A stretch of 52,739 bases of DNA from Pedobacter sp. UBA4863 (GCF_002399615.1 NZ_DHDZ01000050.1:1-52739), one strand, 5' to 3'; shown: positions 1 to 7,000, counted from the stretch's first letter. Notes: generated from the letters alone by a model not told the origin. Translations and numbers: made by a program.

Positions 1-29
1 TAGTTAAGTTATGACCTCTATTAATTTAT

Positions 30-384
30 TCATTTTAAAGAATTTTTCAGCGAATTTATCTTTTTACAAAACTGTTTATACTCAGTATAAAAGTACATGA
101 ATTGTTCATTAGAAATATATTTTCTATTACGTGCCATGTGTAAACAGCTTACAGCTTCTAAGCCAGAACGAACAGAATAAGTTAAGAATCTGCTAAACTC
201 TGCATTGGATTGACCCATACAGCCTTCTGCTATATTTAGGTTTACAGTCGGCAGCTTTTTTTATCTGGGTAGTTAGACTAAATAATTCTATTTTAGGAAA
301 CTGCCGCTTGGCAAGGTTATCAATTTCATCACTTAACAACAAAGAGATTTGCCAAATTTTTAACTCTTCAAATTTAAATACCAT
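30..384 (-). pseudogene. Frameshifted four-helix-bundle (S23/IVP-type) protein
   Basis: On the minus strand, 384 to about 247 encodes the N-terminal half of a four helix bundle protein (MVFKFEELKIWQ, later QIKKAAD). The C-terminal half (NIAEGC, MGQSNAEFSRFL, then a helix ending KINSLKNSLK) continues in another frame and stops at 30. Rejoined at about position 246 the product would be about 117 aa, normal for the family. At the conserved AAD-S-V-x-LNIAEG junction two bases are missing (or one is extra), so the original frame reads KPKYSRR and stops at 193. The family resembles proteins encoded in 23S rRNA intervening sequences, but members are also common as stand-alone genes, as here. Function is poorly known. 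The gene lies just outside the left end of the transposon. A sequencing error in this run-rich stretch is possible. Confidence 0.75.
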
Positions 385-497
385 AGTATTAATACATTAT
401 TATACAATCTCTGCATTCTTTTTGACGATAAGTTATTTTTTTTAAAAAGTTTTCAGCTATTGACCATTGACTATCAAGCCTGTCAAACTATTCATTA

Positions 498-505
498 ATT
501 TTTTT
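498..505. repeat. Left target-site duplication
   Basis: The eight bases ATTTTTTT directly outside the left inverted repeat are repeated exactly at 7655-7662 outside the right one. Eight-base duplications are usual for IS1595-family transposition. The sequence is low in complexity, so on its own it would be weak evidence; the perfect abutment to both inverted repeats makes it convincing. Confidence 0.8.
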
Positions 506-531
506 GGTAACAATTACTCAAATGGGACAAA
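506..531 (+). repeat. Left terminal inverted repeat
   Basis: Reads GGTAACAATTACT, then C, then AAATGGGACAAA. The inverted copy at 7629-7654 is identical except for G at position 14. Similarity stops immediately inside (GTC here, AAA in the other copy), which defines the inner edge. The first cargo gene ends at 533, next to it. Confidence 0.9.
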
Positions 532-532
532 G

Positions 533-1717
533 TCATTGTTTAATTAATTCATAGTCCGTTAGAAATCTTTTTATCTCCTCGGATTTGACGCTTGTTTCAG
601 GGTGGTATATGGTTTTAATGGTAAATTTATAGTACTCTCTACCTATATTTAAATAGTCATTTTTTATTTTTTCTAGAATTGACAATTCAAATTTTCCCCG
701 GATAGAAAAATCCTCTTTTTCAGAGTATATTTTAAAAGACGGTTCTTTTGAGTCTATGTCTATTTCTCGAAATATACCTTCAATGATTTCTACATCCTCA
801 ACTACGTCCAAAGACTCATCAATTATCGCTTTCGCTATTTTTGCTTTTTCTTTGTCAATAACTGCTATCTGTACTTCTTTGTTAATTGGATTAGCATATG
901 CTGTGTTTAAGGTCGCATCATTTTCTATGATAGCTTTGATTATCGTACTATATTCTTTTATATATCTATTATTCTTAGTTGAATTTATTACACGTTTAAA
1001 CTCATCCTTATTTTGAGCATTTAATAGCTGCATAATTTTCTCTATGGCTTCTGTTTCTTTTTCTAAAAAAAGGTCTTTTGAATAATTTATCTCAATCGTT
1101 ATTCCAAGAGATGAATGTCTAAGGTTGTTAAATGAAATGTGCTTGTCTGCATTTCTATTATCAAATTCCAGTAAGTTTTTTATGATATCTACAAGCGGGG
1201 TTAGTACTTTAAATATTGCATACGGTTTTATAGATGAAATTAAGTTTTGACTTTGTAAATAAAAGTCTAGTATCAATTTATTAGTTCTTTCAGAATAACC
1301 TAATAGATAATTTTCATTTAGTTCAGCTTCTTTTATTGAGTATTCGAATGTAAAGTTGTAACTCTGTGGAATGAGATTATATGTATGCGTATCAACAGAT
1401 GGAACTAAATATGATTGCAATATTTTCCCATCATATAAACTATATTCAATTATATAAACCACATTATTTTCAGCGCTTATAAATGTATCGTAAATGTTCT
1501 TTCTATTTTCAAGAACTTCATTCAGCCTTTCCTTACTAACTTGTACGTAACTTCTAATTTCCGAGTCCGTATTAGAAGTTGATAAATAACTCAAATAAAG
1601 ATTCCCTATTTCATCTTGCTCAAGCAATAAAATAGGCTCTTCCCTAAAGTCAAAAGCCTCTATTACACTTAAATTAAGTGAAAATTGTGGGAGCTGAAAT
1701 TTCGAATCAATCTTCAT
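533..1717 (-). CDS. DUF6575-like protein of unknown function (cargo)
   Basis: A 394-aa soluble protein with no signal peptide or membrane segment. The N-terminal 110 residues (AFDFREEPILLLEQDEIGNLYLSY..., then YDTFISAENNVVYII) resemble DUF6575, seen mostly in uncharacterised bacterial proteins near defence genes; this assignment is from memory of the pattern. The C-terminal half is helical and charged and ends with a beta-rich stretch (residues 340-385). The ATG at 1717 overlaps the 3' end of the upstream 130-aa gene by 11 bp, so the two are probably co-translated. Its stop lies two bases inside the transposon end, so the gene is strictly cargo. Role not known; a defence or toxin-type module is only a guess from the context. 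Confidence 0.7.
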   Translation of the reverse strand: MKIDSKFQLPQFSLNLSVIEAFDFREEPILLLEQDEIGNLYLSYLSTSNTDSEIRSYVQVSKERLNEVLENRKNIYDTFISAENNVVYIIEYSLYDGKILQSYLVPSVDTHTYNLIPQSYNFTFEYSIKEAELNENYLLGYSERTNKLILDFYLQSQNLISSIKPYAIFKVLTPLVDIIKNLLEFDNRNADKHISFNNLRHSSLGITIEINYSKDLFLEKETEAIEKIMQLLNAQNKDEFKRVINSTKNNRYIKEYSTIIKAIIENDATLNTAYANPINKEVQIAVIDKEKAKIAKAIIDESLDVVEDVEIIEGIFREIDIDSKEPSFKIYSEKEDFSIRGKFELSILEKIKNDYLNIGREYYKFTIKTIYHPETSVKSEEIKRFLTDYELIKQ

Positions 1718-2099
1718 TTACTTCTGAGATATTTATAGGACTAAAGATATCAAATTGAGATTTGCTGTAAAACCATGTATTGATATGACCACTTGAACCA
1801 TTAAGATGAGATTTACCATCATCTTTACAAAGATTATAATGAGCAATATAGTCTCCTAATTTATTATTTCTTTCTATTGATTTTTGTACTGCTTCCTTCG
1901 CATTGCTTAATGTATCGTAAAAAGAAATCGCATATGCTTCACATAGTTGCTTGTATCTAGGATTATCAGGATACAACTTAGCATATACCTTAAAATCATC
2001 TATAGAAGGAGTGTTAGTTTTTGTCACTCTGAATACACTTCCTTCATAATCTATAGCTTTATTAGTAGGACATCTTTCAGGTAAATCTTCTTTCCACAT
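1707..2099 (-). CDS. Unknown 130-aa protein coupled to the DUF6575-like gene (cargo)
   Basis: I place the start at the ATG at 2099 (MWKEDLPERCP); an upstream in-frame ATG at 2150 would add 17 hydrophobic residues of the leader and overlap the likely promoter. The product is soluble, with no motif I recognise; aromatic and charged residues alternate (FRVTKTNTPSIDDFKVYAKLYP, HYNLCKDDGK). It is first in a two-gene unit; its last 11 bp overlap the start of the downstream 394-aa gene. The conserved-looking coupling suggests that the two products act together. Transcription probably starts in the 177-bp divergent region shared with the SLATT-like gene. Confidence 0.65.
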   Translation of the reverse strand: MWKEDLPERCPTNKAIDYEGSVFRVTKTNTPSIDDFKVYAKLYPDNPRYKQLCEAYAISFYDTLSNAKEAVQKSIERNNKLGDYIAHYNLCKDDGKSHLNGSSGHINTWFYSKSQFDIFSPINISEVNED

Positions 2100-2135
2100 A
2101 GAGAGCGTTTTGGTTTGAAAATTGGTCAATATAAT

Positions 2136-2143
2136 CAAATATA
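2136..2143 (-). promoter_or_regulatory. Candidate Bacteroidota -7 element for the 130-aa/DUF6575 pair
   Basis: On the minus strand the octamer TATATTTG matches the Bacteroidota -7 consensus TAnnTTTG and lies 36 bases upstream of the ATG at 2099. I see no clear TTG at the usual -33 distance, so support is partial. The whole interval 2100-2276 is a divergent intergenic region and must also serve the rightward SLATT-like gene. Confidence 0.3.
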
Positions 2144-2276
2144 ATAACAAAGTTTTATTTATAAATATTCGAAATTTTTAAAAGAATTTTTTTCACACAT
2201 AAGAGTTTAATTACTAACTAAAAATGTTAGCAATTATTTTTCCGCTATTTTCTTATTATCATTATTTTAGTACTCA

Positions 2277-2771
2277 ATGAGAAATAGATTATGGATGGAG
2301 CTTTGTCAAGCAAAATGGAACAATAAATATTGTGCTGTTTTACTTACGTACAGGAGAAGAGTTCTTAATTGGGTAACTATTTTAATTCTAGTTTTTTCAG
2401 GCGCAGGTGTAATGGGATGGAAATTTTGGGAAACCATGCCTTTTATATCCTGCCTAATAATTTCGGCGATACAGATAGTAAGGTTAGTACAGCCCCACCT
2501 TTTTCCTACTGAAAAACAAATAGAAAAGCTAGAATTTGTTACGGACTTCTATTTCGATTATTATAATAAACTTGAAAAACTATGGTTTGATTATGAAAAT
2601 GAACGAATTGATGAGGAAAATACCCAATTAGAGTTTTACAAATTAAAAGACAGTGAGAAAGAGGTAAACAAAATCATTAATGAAGTAATTAAGACCGTGG
2701 ATAAAAAAATGAAGGAAAAGTGTGACAAAGCAACAGAAGAATATTTTAATAGATTAATTGTAATAATATGA
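2277..2771 (+). CDS. SLATT-like two-TM membrane protein (cargo)
   Basis: A 164-aa protein with a short basic amphipathic N terminus (residues 1-28), two adjacent membrane helices (about 30-47 and 54-72), then a charged coiled-coil tail (78-158). This is the layout of SLATT-domain proteins, two-TM effectors that Burroughs and Aravind predicted to form pores in nucleotide-signalling conflict systems. The family match is by architecture and N-terminal pattern, not by alignment. No nucleotidyltransferase or SLOG partner is present. Instead its stop codon overlaps the start of a tiny Pro-rich gene (ATGA at 2768-2771). A membrane-acting effector with a small partner is a reasonable inference. Confidence 0.65.
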   Translation: MRNRLWMELCQAKWNNKYCAVLLTYRRRVLNWVTILILVFSGAGVMGWKFWETMPFISCLIISAIQIVRLVQPHLFPTEKQIEKLEFVTDFYFDYYNKLEKLWFDYENERIDEENTQLEFYKLKDSEKEVNKIINEVIKTVDKKMKEKCDKATEEYFNRLIVII

Positions 2772-2911
2772 GTGAAAAACCAAAAGGAGATTCAAATCCC
2801 TCTCCAGAAAGCATCGTTAGGATTATTGAGGATGGAAGCAGAAGTGTAAAAAATGGCAATATTTTGCCCAGTTTTCATATTCCACCACCACCTCCAAAAG
2901 AAAAAAAGTAA
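2768..2911 (+). CDS. Pro-rich 47-aa microprotein coupled to the SLATT-like gene (cargo)
   Basis: The ATG overlaps the previous stop codon as ATGA, a typical translational-coupling arrangement. The product begins MSEKPKGDSNPSPESIVRII, has a short amphipathic segment in the middle, and ends with five prolines followed by KEKK. There is no signal peptide or membrane segment. The oligoproline C terminus looks like a docking tail. The reading frame, the exact overlap and the ordered composition support a real gene even though it is short. Function unknown; it may be an inhibitor, adaptor or antitoxin for the membrane protein. Confidence 0.6.
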   Translation: MSEKPKGDSNPSPESIVRIIEDGSRSVKNGNILPSFHIPPPPPKEKK

Positions 2912-2979
2912 GTTTTATTAACTTAAATTTATGGAAAAATTATGACTGCCCTTTGTGATGAGCCAAGGGCTTTATCATT

Positions 2980-3426
2980 TTATGGCTTCTTGACAAATAC
3001 CTTATCCATATGCGTAGAATAGAAATAAGAACTATCTACTACTGGTAATACTTGTAAAGCTATCTGCTCTGAACCATCTGTGCCAAATTCAATAACTAAG
3101 TGCCTAACTTCGTTATTCTTTTTCACTTTATCATACCAAATATACGCACCTCGTCTTCCTGTAGGTGATATCATTTCATCATCTGACTGACCTAATAACC
3201 TTAAAGCCTTATCTATCCTACCCTCTAAGAATGCAAGTTTATATTCGTCTATATCTTTTAGTGTTTTAAGCTTTTCTTCTTTTTCTAAAAGTTTTCTAAA
3301 CGCTTCTGATGTGTCTTTTTTAGTTGTTAGCTGTTGGTTTGATTTTTCTGTCTTCTGATTTGAGTTGTGCTGATTGCACGAAGCAAGTACGCTGATAGCG
3401 ATAAGAAAGATTAATGTCCTTTTCAT
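2980..3426 (-). CDS. Small lipoprotein of unknown function (cargo)
   Basis: 148 aa with a lipoprotein signal peptide (MKRTLIFLIAISVLASC, lipid-attached Cys17), then a polar Gln/Lys-rich linker (18-45), a charged helix (45-75) and a compact C-terminal region containing GRRGAYIWYDK and a beta-rich end. It would be anchored in the envelope of a Gram-negative bacterium. It is transcribed away from the neighbouring XRE regulator gene and shares with it a 97-bp divergent region that carries candidate operator repeats. No family recognised. It may be a membrane-located immunity or signalling component, but nothing in the sequence proves this. Confidence 0.7.
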   Translation of the reverse strand: MKRTLIFLIAISVLASCNQHNSNQKTEKSNQQLTTKKDTSEAFRKLLEKEEKLKTLKDIDEYKLAFLEGRIDKALRLLGQSDDEMISPTGRRGAYIWYDKVKKNNEVRHLVIEFGTDGSEQIALQVLPVVDSSYFYSTHMDKVFVKKP

Positions 3427-3467
3427 AAAATGATTTTTTAAATTATTTCAATCGCAATATATGATTA

Positions 3468-3490
3468 ATCGTGCATTATTCATCGTGCAT
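3468..3490. promoter_or_regulatory. Candidate XRE operator: direct repeat of ATCGTGCAT
   Basis: ATCGTGCAT occurs at 3468-3476 and again at 3482-3490, 14 bp apart. The second copy extends to a near-palindrome, ATCGTGCATGAT. A weaker relative, ATCGCAAT, lies at 3451. The site is between the divergent lipoprotein gene and the XRE gene, where autoregulation would be expected. Inference from position and repeat structure only. Confidence 0.4.
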
Positions 3491-3523
3491 GATATAAAAT
3501 ATGTTATAAATAATTTTGTTTCG

Positions 3524-3760
3524 ATGGCAGGTAAGAAAGAGAATCCAAGGAACAACCTTATCATAAAACGATTCGGTGAAAATGTGCGAAAGATTCGCAT
3601 AGCCAAAGGATTAACTATGAATGAGCTTGCTAATGCATGTGACGTTGAGTTGGGAACAATAAGTACCGTTGAAAGAGCTATTGTAAATTGTACAATTAGT
3701 ACAGCCTATGCGATTTCAATAGCATTAGAAACATCAATTGATAAATTATTGGAGGAATAA
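3524..3760 (+). CDS. XRE-family helix-turn-helix regulator (cargo)
   Basis: 78 aa. The start is taken at ATG 3524 (MAGKKENPRNN) because an earlier in-frame ATG at 3461 would add a hydrophobic stretch unlike the family and would run through the candidate operator. Residues 16-76 form a Cro/C1-type HTH: IRKAKG-like helix (VRKIRIAKGLT), recognition segment VELGTISTVERA (42-53), and the usual C-terminal helices ending SIDKLLEE. It is followed after two bases by an 88-aa gene and so probably heads a small operon. Likely binds the repeats just upstream and represses itself. Such regulators often accompany toxin-antitoxin or restriction modules. Confidence 0.85.
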   Translation: MAGKKENPRNNLIIKRFGENVRKIRIAKGLTMNELANACDVELGTISTVERAIVNCTISTAYAISIALETSIDKLLEE

Positions 3761-3762
3761 TA

Positions 3763-4029
3763 ATGGGAGTTTTAGCAGATAAGAATGATTTTGAATTTCA
3801 AAGATGGGTTGAGAATTATAACTCTGATTTTATACTACCATTTATTACAGAAGCAGCTTCTAAAAAGTATAAGATAGATATGTTTTCAACTTCAGGAATG
3901 TTCTATTTATGGTATCCTGAAAAAGAAAAATATATAGAAATAAAAACAAAATTAGACTTGACTAATAAAGAGAACATATACTCTTTAGTTAAAACATTTG
4001 ATGAATTGATTAAAGACGGTGAAATTTGA
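3763..4029 (+). CDS. Unknown 88-aa protein downstream of the XRE gene (cargo)
   Basis: Starts two bases after the XRE stop codon. The product is soluble and rich in aromatic residues (FEFQRWVENYNSDFILPF, MFYLWYPEKEKYIEIKTK). No family recognised. It could be a partner or toxin of the XRE protein, or simply a co-transcribed accessory. Its 3' end overlaps a convergent minus-strand frame by 20 bp. Confidence 0.6.
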   Translation: MGVLADKNDFEFQRWVENYNSDFILPFITEAASKKYKIDMFSTSGMFYLWYPEKEKYIEIKTKLDLTNKENIYSLVKTFDELIKDGEI

Positions 4030-4207
4030 TTTTACTATTTTCACAATCAGTATTCACATCATAAACAAAAAATATATCTATACCATTAGATTTTCTCTTG
4101 TCATAAGAAAATTCCATCTTTAGAATATCATTTCTTTTTAGATAATTACTAACTATTGACATGAAATAATCATGTTCTATTTCCATTTGTGTAATTGGTT
4201 GTTTCAT
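4010..4207 (-). CDS. Possible 65-aa protein, convergent (cargo)
   Basis: The frame starts at ATG 4207 (MKQPITQMEIEHDYF); ATG 4186 is an alternative. It encodes a mixed-charge soluble peptide with a plausible amphipathic pattern (YFMSIVSNYLKRNDILKMEFSY). The last 20 bases overlap the convergent 88-aa gene. No homologue is recognised and the length is marginal, so it could be a chance frame in AT-rich DNA. Confidence 0.4.
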   Translation of the reverse strand: MKQPITQMEIEHDYFMSIVSNYLKRNDILKMEFSYDKRKSNGIDIFFVYDVNTDCENSKIKFHRL

Positions 4208-4250
4208 ATATATAAATAGTCCCTTTCTTAAAAATAGACCAGAACTATAT

Positions 4251-4269
4251 ATATAAATGCTATTTATAT
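4251..4269. promoter_or_regulatory. Perfect inverted repeat upstream of the membrane-protein pair
   Basis: ATATAAAT, three bases, ATTTATAT. It sits about 90 bp upstream of the 271-aa membrane protein gene. A second hairpin, TGCGTA-ATTTC-TACGCA, follows at 4309-4325. One or both may be operators or leader structures; AT-richness makes chance palindromes likely for the first. Confidence 0.25.
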
Positions 4270-4360
4270 TCTTCTTTTTATCTATCCTTTTTAGGTTGGA
4301 ATAGCAACTGCGTAATTTCTACGCAAAAAACTTATATTTATCTGAAATATTATCATCAAA

Positions 4361-5176
4361 ATGGAGGACTCTCAATCTTTTATATCAGGCATATATCAAT
4401 TTATTTTAGGAATTTCTGCTGGAGTAATTACCACTATTTTAACTACCAAATGGTTAAATAAGGAAATTTTATTAACAAAACGGCTATTTATCCAGCGTGT
4501 TGCTTATTCTAGTGAATCAGAAACTTGGGGGAAAATAGAAGTCCTTTATAATGGAGGTCAGTCTCATAATCTACATCTAATAACTGTAGAAATTCATAAT
4601 GAAAGCAGCAAGAACATTGAGGAACTAGAAGTGGTTTTTACTCTTCCTGAAAATAACGTTGTTTATGCTAGTTCAGGTGAATATAAGCAGGATGAAGTTT
4701 TTACACCATTGTATTTTACCGCGGAATATTACAACTATTTTGCTTCTGTAATTGAAAAAAATAAAGATTTAAGCCTTTTAGATGAAATAGAAAAATCACA
4801 GCATCAGAAGGACGTGAATGTAGTTACCAGGCAAAGAAAATACCGTATCCCCGTTTTTAACAAGAATGGGGTTGGCATTTTTAGTTTTTTAATTGACAAC
4901 ATTGGCAATATTGAACCAACACTAATGGTAAGCATTCTGAAAAAAGATGTTCGACTTGCACCTTACCAAGAAGAAGAGGAAAGAAAAAAAACACAGAATA
5001 AGTGGGTAACAATAATGAATTTGCTTTTCCTTTTAATAGCATCTTATGCCATATATTTATATAGCACCAGCATTATGATGGCTGTTTCATTGATGTTTGC
5101 TAATATATTCATTTCATATCTTTTAGCATTCGGATTATACAGGACGATAGTTTGGGTTAAAAATTCAATGAATTAA
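4361..5176 (+). CDS. Three-TM membrane protein of unknown function (cargo)
   Basis: 271 aa. One membrane helix near the N terminus (about 10-30), a 180-residue soluble part rich in beta-strand patterns (LHLITVEIHNESSKNIEELEVVFTLP looks like an Ig-like fold), and two C-terminal membrane helices (about 216-262). One base separates its stop from the next gene, which encodes another membrane-anchored protein. I recognise no family. The layout, a sensor-like beta domain between membrane anchors, resembles membrane components of undescribed phage-defence operons, but this is inference. Promoter not clear. Confidence 0.65.
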   Translation: MEDSQSFISGIYQFILGISAGVITTILTTKWLNKEILLTKRLFIQRVAYSSESETWGKIEVLYNGGQSHNLHLITVEIHNESSKNIEELEVVFTLPENNVVYASSGEYKQDEVFTPLYFTAEYYNYFASVIEKNKDLSLLDEIEKSQHQKDVNVVTRQRKYRIPVFNKNGVGIFSFLIDNIGNIEPTLMVSILKKDVRLAPYQEEEERKKTQNKWVTIMNLLFLLIASYAIYLYSTSIMMAVSLMFANIFISYLLAFGLYRTIVWVKNSMN

Positions 5177-5177
5177 A

Positions 5178-5573
5178 ATGGAAATAGCTATAGGAATTGT
5201 TGGATTGTTGATAGCTTGGTTTACTTATCAGAAAACCTTTCTTTCAAAACCAAATGAAGAAATAGAAAATCTAATGCTTCATTTTAGAACTACTCAATCC
5301 ATGTCTAAAAAAGTACAGACTAAATTGAAAGATTATGCTGAAATGAATAATGCTTGGGATGCGGATATGTTTCCCAATATAACCTTTGCTAAATATATAA
5401 GTACTATGGAAGAAACTTATGAGAAAAATCTTTCTGATAAACTAATAAATGATATTCTTCGTGAAAAACCATCCAAGTCAATATTAATATCCATGACTAA
5501 AAGTTTAGAGAAACAATTAGAAGCACTCAACATTCTGGATACACAAATTAATCTATTATCTGAAAATCATTAA
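5178..5573 (+). CDS. Membrane-anchored helical 131-aa protein (cargo)
   Basis: One N-terminal membrane helix (residues 3-18, IAIGIVGLLIAWF) followed by a charged, mostly helical cytosolic region with Lys/Glu patterns and a C-terminal leucine-rich helix (KSLEKQLEALNILDTQINLL). It begins one base after the stop of the 271-aa membrane protein, so the two are almost certainly co-expressed and may form one complex. No family recognised. The transposase gene follows 43 bp later on the same strand. Confidence 0.65.
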   Translation: MEIAIGIVGLLIAWFTYQKTFLSKPNEEIENLMLHFRTTQSMSKKVQTKLKDYAEMNNAWDADMFPNITFAKYISTMEETYEKNLSDKLINDILREKPSKSILISMTKSLEKQLEALNILDTQINLLSENH

Positions 5574-5616
5574 GAAATTATTTTTAAATTTCCAAATTTT
5601 TTCTTATATTTGTTTT

Positions 5617-6546
5617 ATGTTCAATGAATTTAAAACTTATAACCAATTTTTAGATTACTTCAACAACGAACAAACCTGCATAAGATATCTCGAATACCAT
5701 CTTTGGAACAATAACCCTACTTGTCCACATTGTGGCTGCACTAACGCTTATACAACTAACAGAGGTTATAAATGTTCAGACAAGGATTGTAGAAAGAAAT
5801 TCTCAGTAACATCAGGTACTATCTACAGACATACAAAGGTCAGTCTTCGTACATGGCTGTCTGCAATGTACCTGACAACTTCTTTCAAAAAAGGCATATC
5901 AGCATTACAGCTTGCCAAGATGATAGGTGTATCTGATAAGACAGCTTGGTTCATGCTAAGGAAAATAAGAAACTTATTTACACAAGCAAACTCAGAAAAG
6001 CTAAAAGGCACAGTTCAGGCTGATGAAACATTTGTAGGTGGGAAGAACAAAAACAGACATGCCGACAAGAAATATAAAGGAGTTCAGGGCAGAGCTGCAA
6101 AAGATAAAATACCTGTTTTGGGGCTGGTTACAAATGAAGGTCAAGTAAGAACATTTGTTGTAAAAGATACAGAAGCATATACTTTACAGAATATTGTAAA
6201 GAATAATGTAGAGCAAGGTGCAACGTTTATTTCAGATGCTTATAAGTCTTATATAGGTTTGGATAAATATTATAATCATATAAGGGTGAAGCATAATGAA
6301 AATGGTGATTATAAGTTTGCTGTAACAGGCATACACAATACAAATCGAATGGAAGGTTTTTGGACATGGGTTAAGAGGGGTTACATTGGAACTCATCACC
6401 ATATGAGCAGAAAGCATCTACAGGCTTACTGTGATGAAATTAGTTTTAGGTATAACACAAGAAATTTGTCCGATTCTGCTAGATTTGAACAAACTATGAA
6501 ATTGATTCATCAGGGACAGATTACTTACAAAGATATAGCGGCATAA
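5617..6546 (+). CDS. IS1595-family transposase
   Basis: 309 aa, normal for the family. An N-terminal zinc ribbon (Cys36-x2-Cys39 and Cys53-x4-Cys58, in PTCPHCG and YKCSDKDCRKKF) is followed by a helix-turn-helix (about 90-115) and an ISXO2-type catalytic core. Acidic residues are visible as Asp136 (QADETFVGG), Asp207 (FISDAYKSY) and Glu246 with Lys253 (NRMEGFWTWVKRG); HHHMSRKHLQ and RYNTR are typical of the C-terminal end. It should cut and join the 26-bp ends of this element and produce 8-bp duplications, as found. The gene looks intact, so the element may still be active. TATATTTG just before the start may act as its -7 promoter element. Confidence 0.95.
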   Translation: MFNEFKTYNQFLDYFNNEQTCIRYLEYHLWNNNPTCPHCGCTNAYTTNRGYKCSDKDCRKKFSVTSGTIYRHTKVSLRTWLSAMYLTTSFKKGISALQLAKMIGVSDKTAWFMLRKIRNLFTQANSEKLKGTVQADETFVGGKNKNRHADKKYKGVQGRAAKDKIPVLGLVTNEGQVRTFVVKDTEAYTLQNIVKNNVEQGATFISDAYKSYIGLDKYYNHIRVKHNENGDYKFAVTGIHNTNRMEGFWTWVKRGYIGTHHHMSRKHLQAYCDEISFRYNTRNLSDSARFEQTMKLIHQGQITYKDIAA

Positions 6547-6550
6547 AATC

Positions 6551-6721
6551 ATGGCAAAGAAGAAGGGGAAGGGTAGAAAAGATAAACAAAAGCAACTTGA
6601 AGAAAAGTATAATGAAAAAGTTATAGTGGATGTTTCTTTTGAGGACTTGGTAAAGTTAAGCTTAGGCATACATCCTAAACCAGCACTTAAAAAAGAGGAT
6701 AAAGAAAAAGGTTCAGAATAA
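6551..6721 (+). CDS. Basic 56-aa protein downstream of the transposase
   Basis: Starts four bases after the transposase stop. The product opens with a very basic tract (MAKKKGKGRKDKQKQ), then an acidic/hydrophobic segment (VIVDVSFEDLVKLSLG) and a Lys/Glu tail. Its stop lies inside a strong terminator hairpin, so it is the last gene of the transposase transcript. Tight coupling suggests an accessory transposition or regulatory protein, though similar peptides near IS1595 transposases have no function I can name. Confidence 0.6.
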   Translation: MAKKKGKGRKDKQKQLEEKYNEKVIVDVSFEDLVKLSLGIHPKPALKKEDKEKGSE

Positions 6722-6736
6722 TCACTGAACCTTTTT
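6705..6736. terminator. Bidirectional intrinsic terminator
   Basis: A perfect 12-bp stem, AAAAAGGTTCAG (6705-6716) against CTGAACCTTTTT (6725-6736), with an 8-base loop and T-runs on both strands. It ends the transposase/56-aa transcript from the left and the minus-strand 56-aa gene (6930-6760) from the right. Confidence 0.85.
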
Positions 6737-6759
6737 CATATAGGAATTTTAAACCAATC

Positions 6760-6930
6760 TTATATTGGTAAAGATTTTAATCCTTTTAAAGATTTTCTAG
6801 CTTCTGCAATTTTATTAACAAATAATTCTTTACCTTTTAAAGTTGCAGCAACAACACTAAATTTCTCTTTAGCATCAATTGGAGTTTCTATTACATTAGA
6901 ATTTCTCACAAGTTTTCTATTTGCTTTCAT
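6760..6930 (-). CDS. 56-aa protein paired with the DUF6934 gene (cargo)
   Basis: ATG at 6930. The product (MKANRKLVRNSNVIETPIDA, then KEKFSVVAATLKGKELFVNK and a C-terminal helix ending GLKSLPI) is compact and basic. It is downstream of the DUF6934 gene on the same strand with a 68-bp gap that contains a perfect palindrome, and it ends just before the shared terminator. The small size, position and own putative operator recall a toxin-antitoxin partner, but no such activity is shown. Not a shadow frame: no other gene covers it. Confidence 0.55.
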   Translation of the reverse strand: MKANRKLVRNSNVIETPIDAKEKFSVVAATLKGKELFVNKIAEARKSLKGLKSLPI

Positions 6931-6944
6931 AACTTCATTAATTA

Positions 6945-6969
6945 TATGATTATATCAAATATAATCATA
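6945..6969. promoter_or_regulatory. Perfect 10-bp palindrome, candidate operator
   Basis: TATGATTATA, spacer TCAAA, TATAATCATA. It lies 15 bases upstream of the minus-strand 56-aa gene and within the gap after the DUF6934 gene. Perfect symmetry over 20 of 25 positions is more than expected by chance even in AT-rich DNA. It may be a binding site for one of the two products. Confidence 0.4.
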
Positions 6970-6974
6970 TTTAT

Positions 6975-7000
6975 AAATACTTTGTTTTACAAAAGTATTT
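6975..7000. terminator. Weak hairpin overlapping the DUF6934 stop codon
   Basis: AAATACTTT (6975-6983) and AAAGTATTT (6992-7000) form a 9-bp perfect stem with an 8-base loop. The T-run lies on the plus-strand side, so termination of the minus-strand gene would be weak. It may instead be an RNA 3'-end or processing structure. Confidence 0.3.

Noticed and set aside
756..1016. Plus-strand frame of 86 codons
   Set aside because: Antisense shadow of the DUF6575-like gene; composition is that of a reversed coding strand.
2277..2911. A CBASS operon
   Set aside because: No cyclic-nucleotide synthase, sensor or ubiquitin-like gene is present beside the SLATT-like protein.
5574..6760. A simple IS1595 copy with its own ends around the transposase
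   Set aside because: No GGTAACAATTACT-like sequence was found next to the transposase; the only ends are at 506 and 7654.
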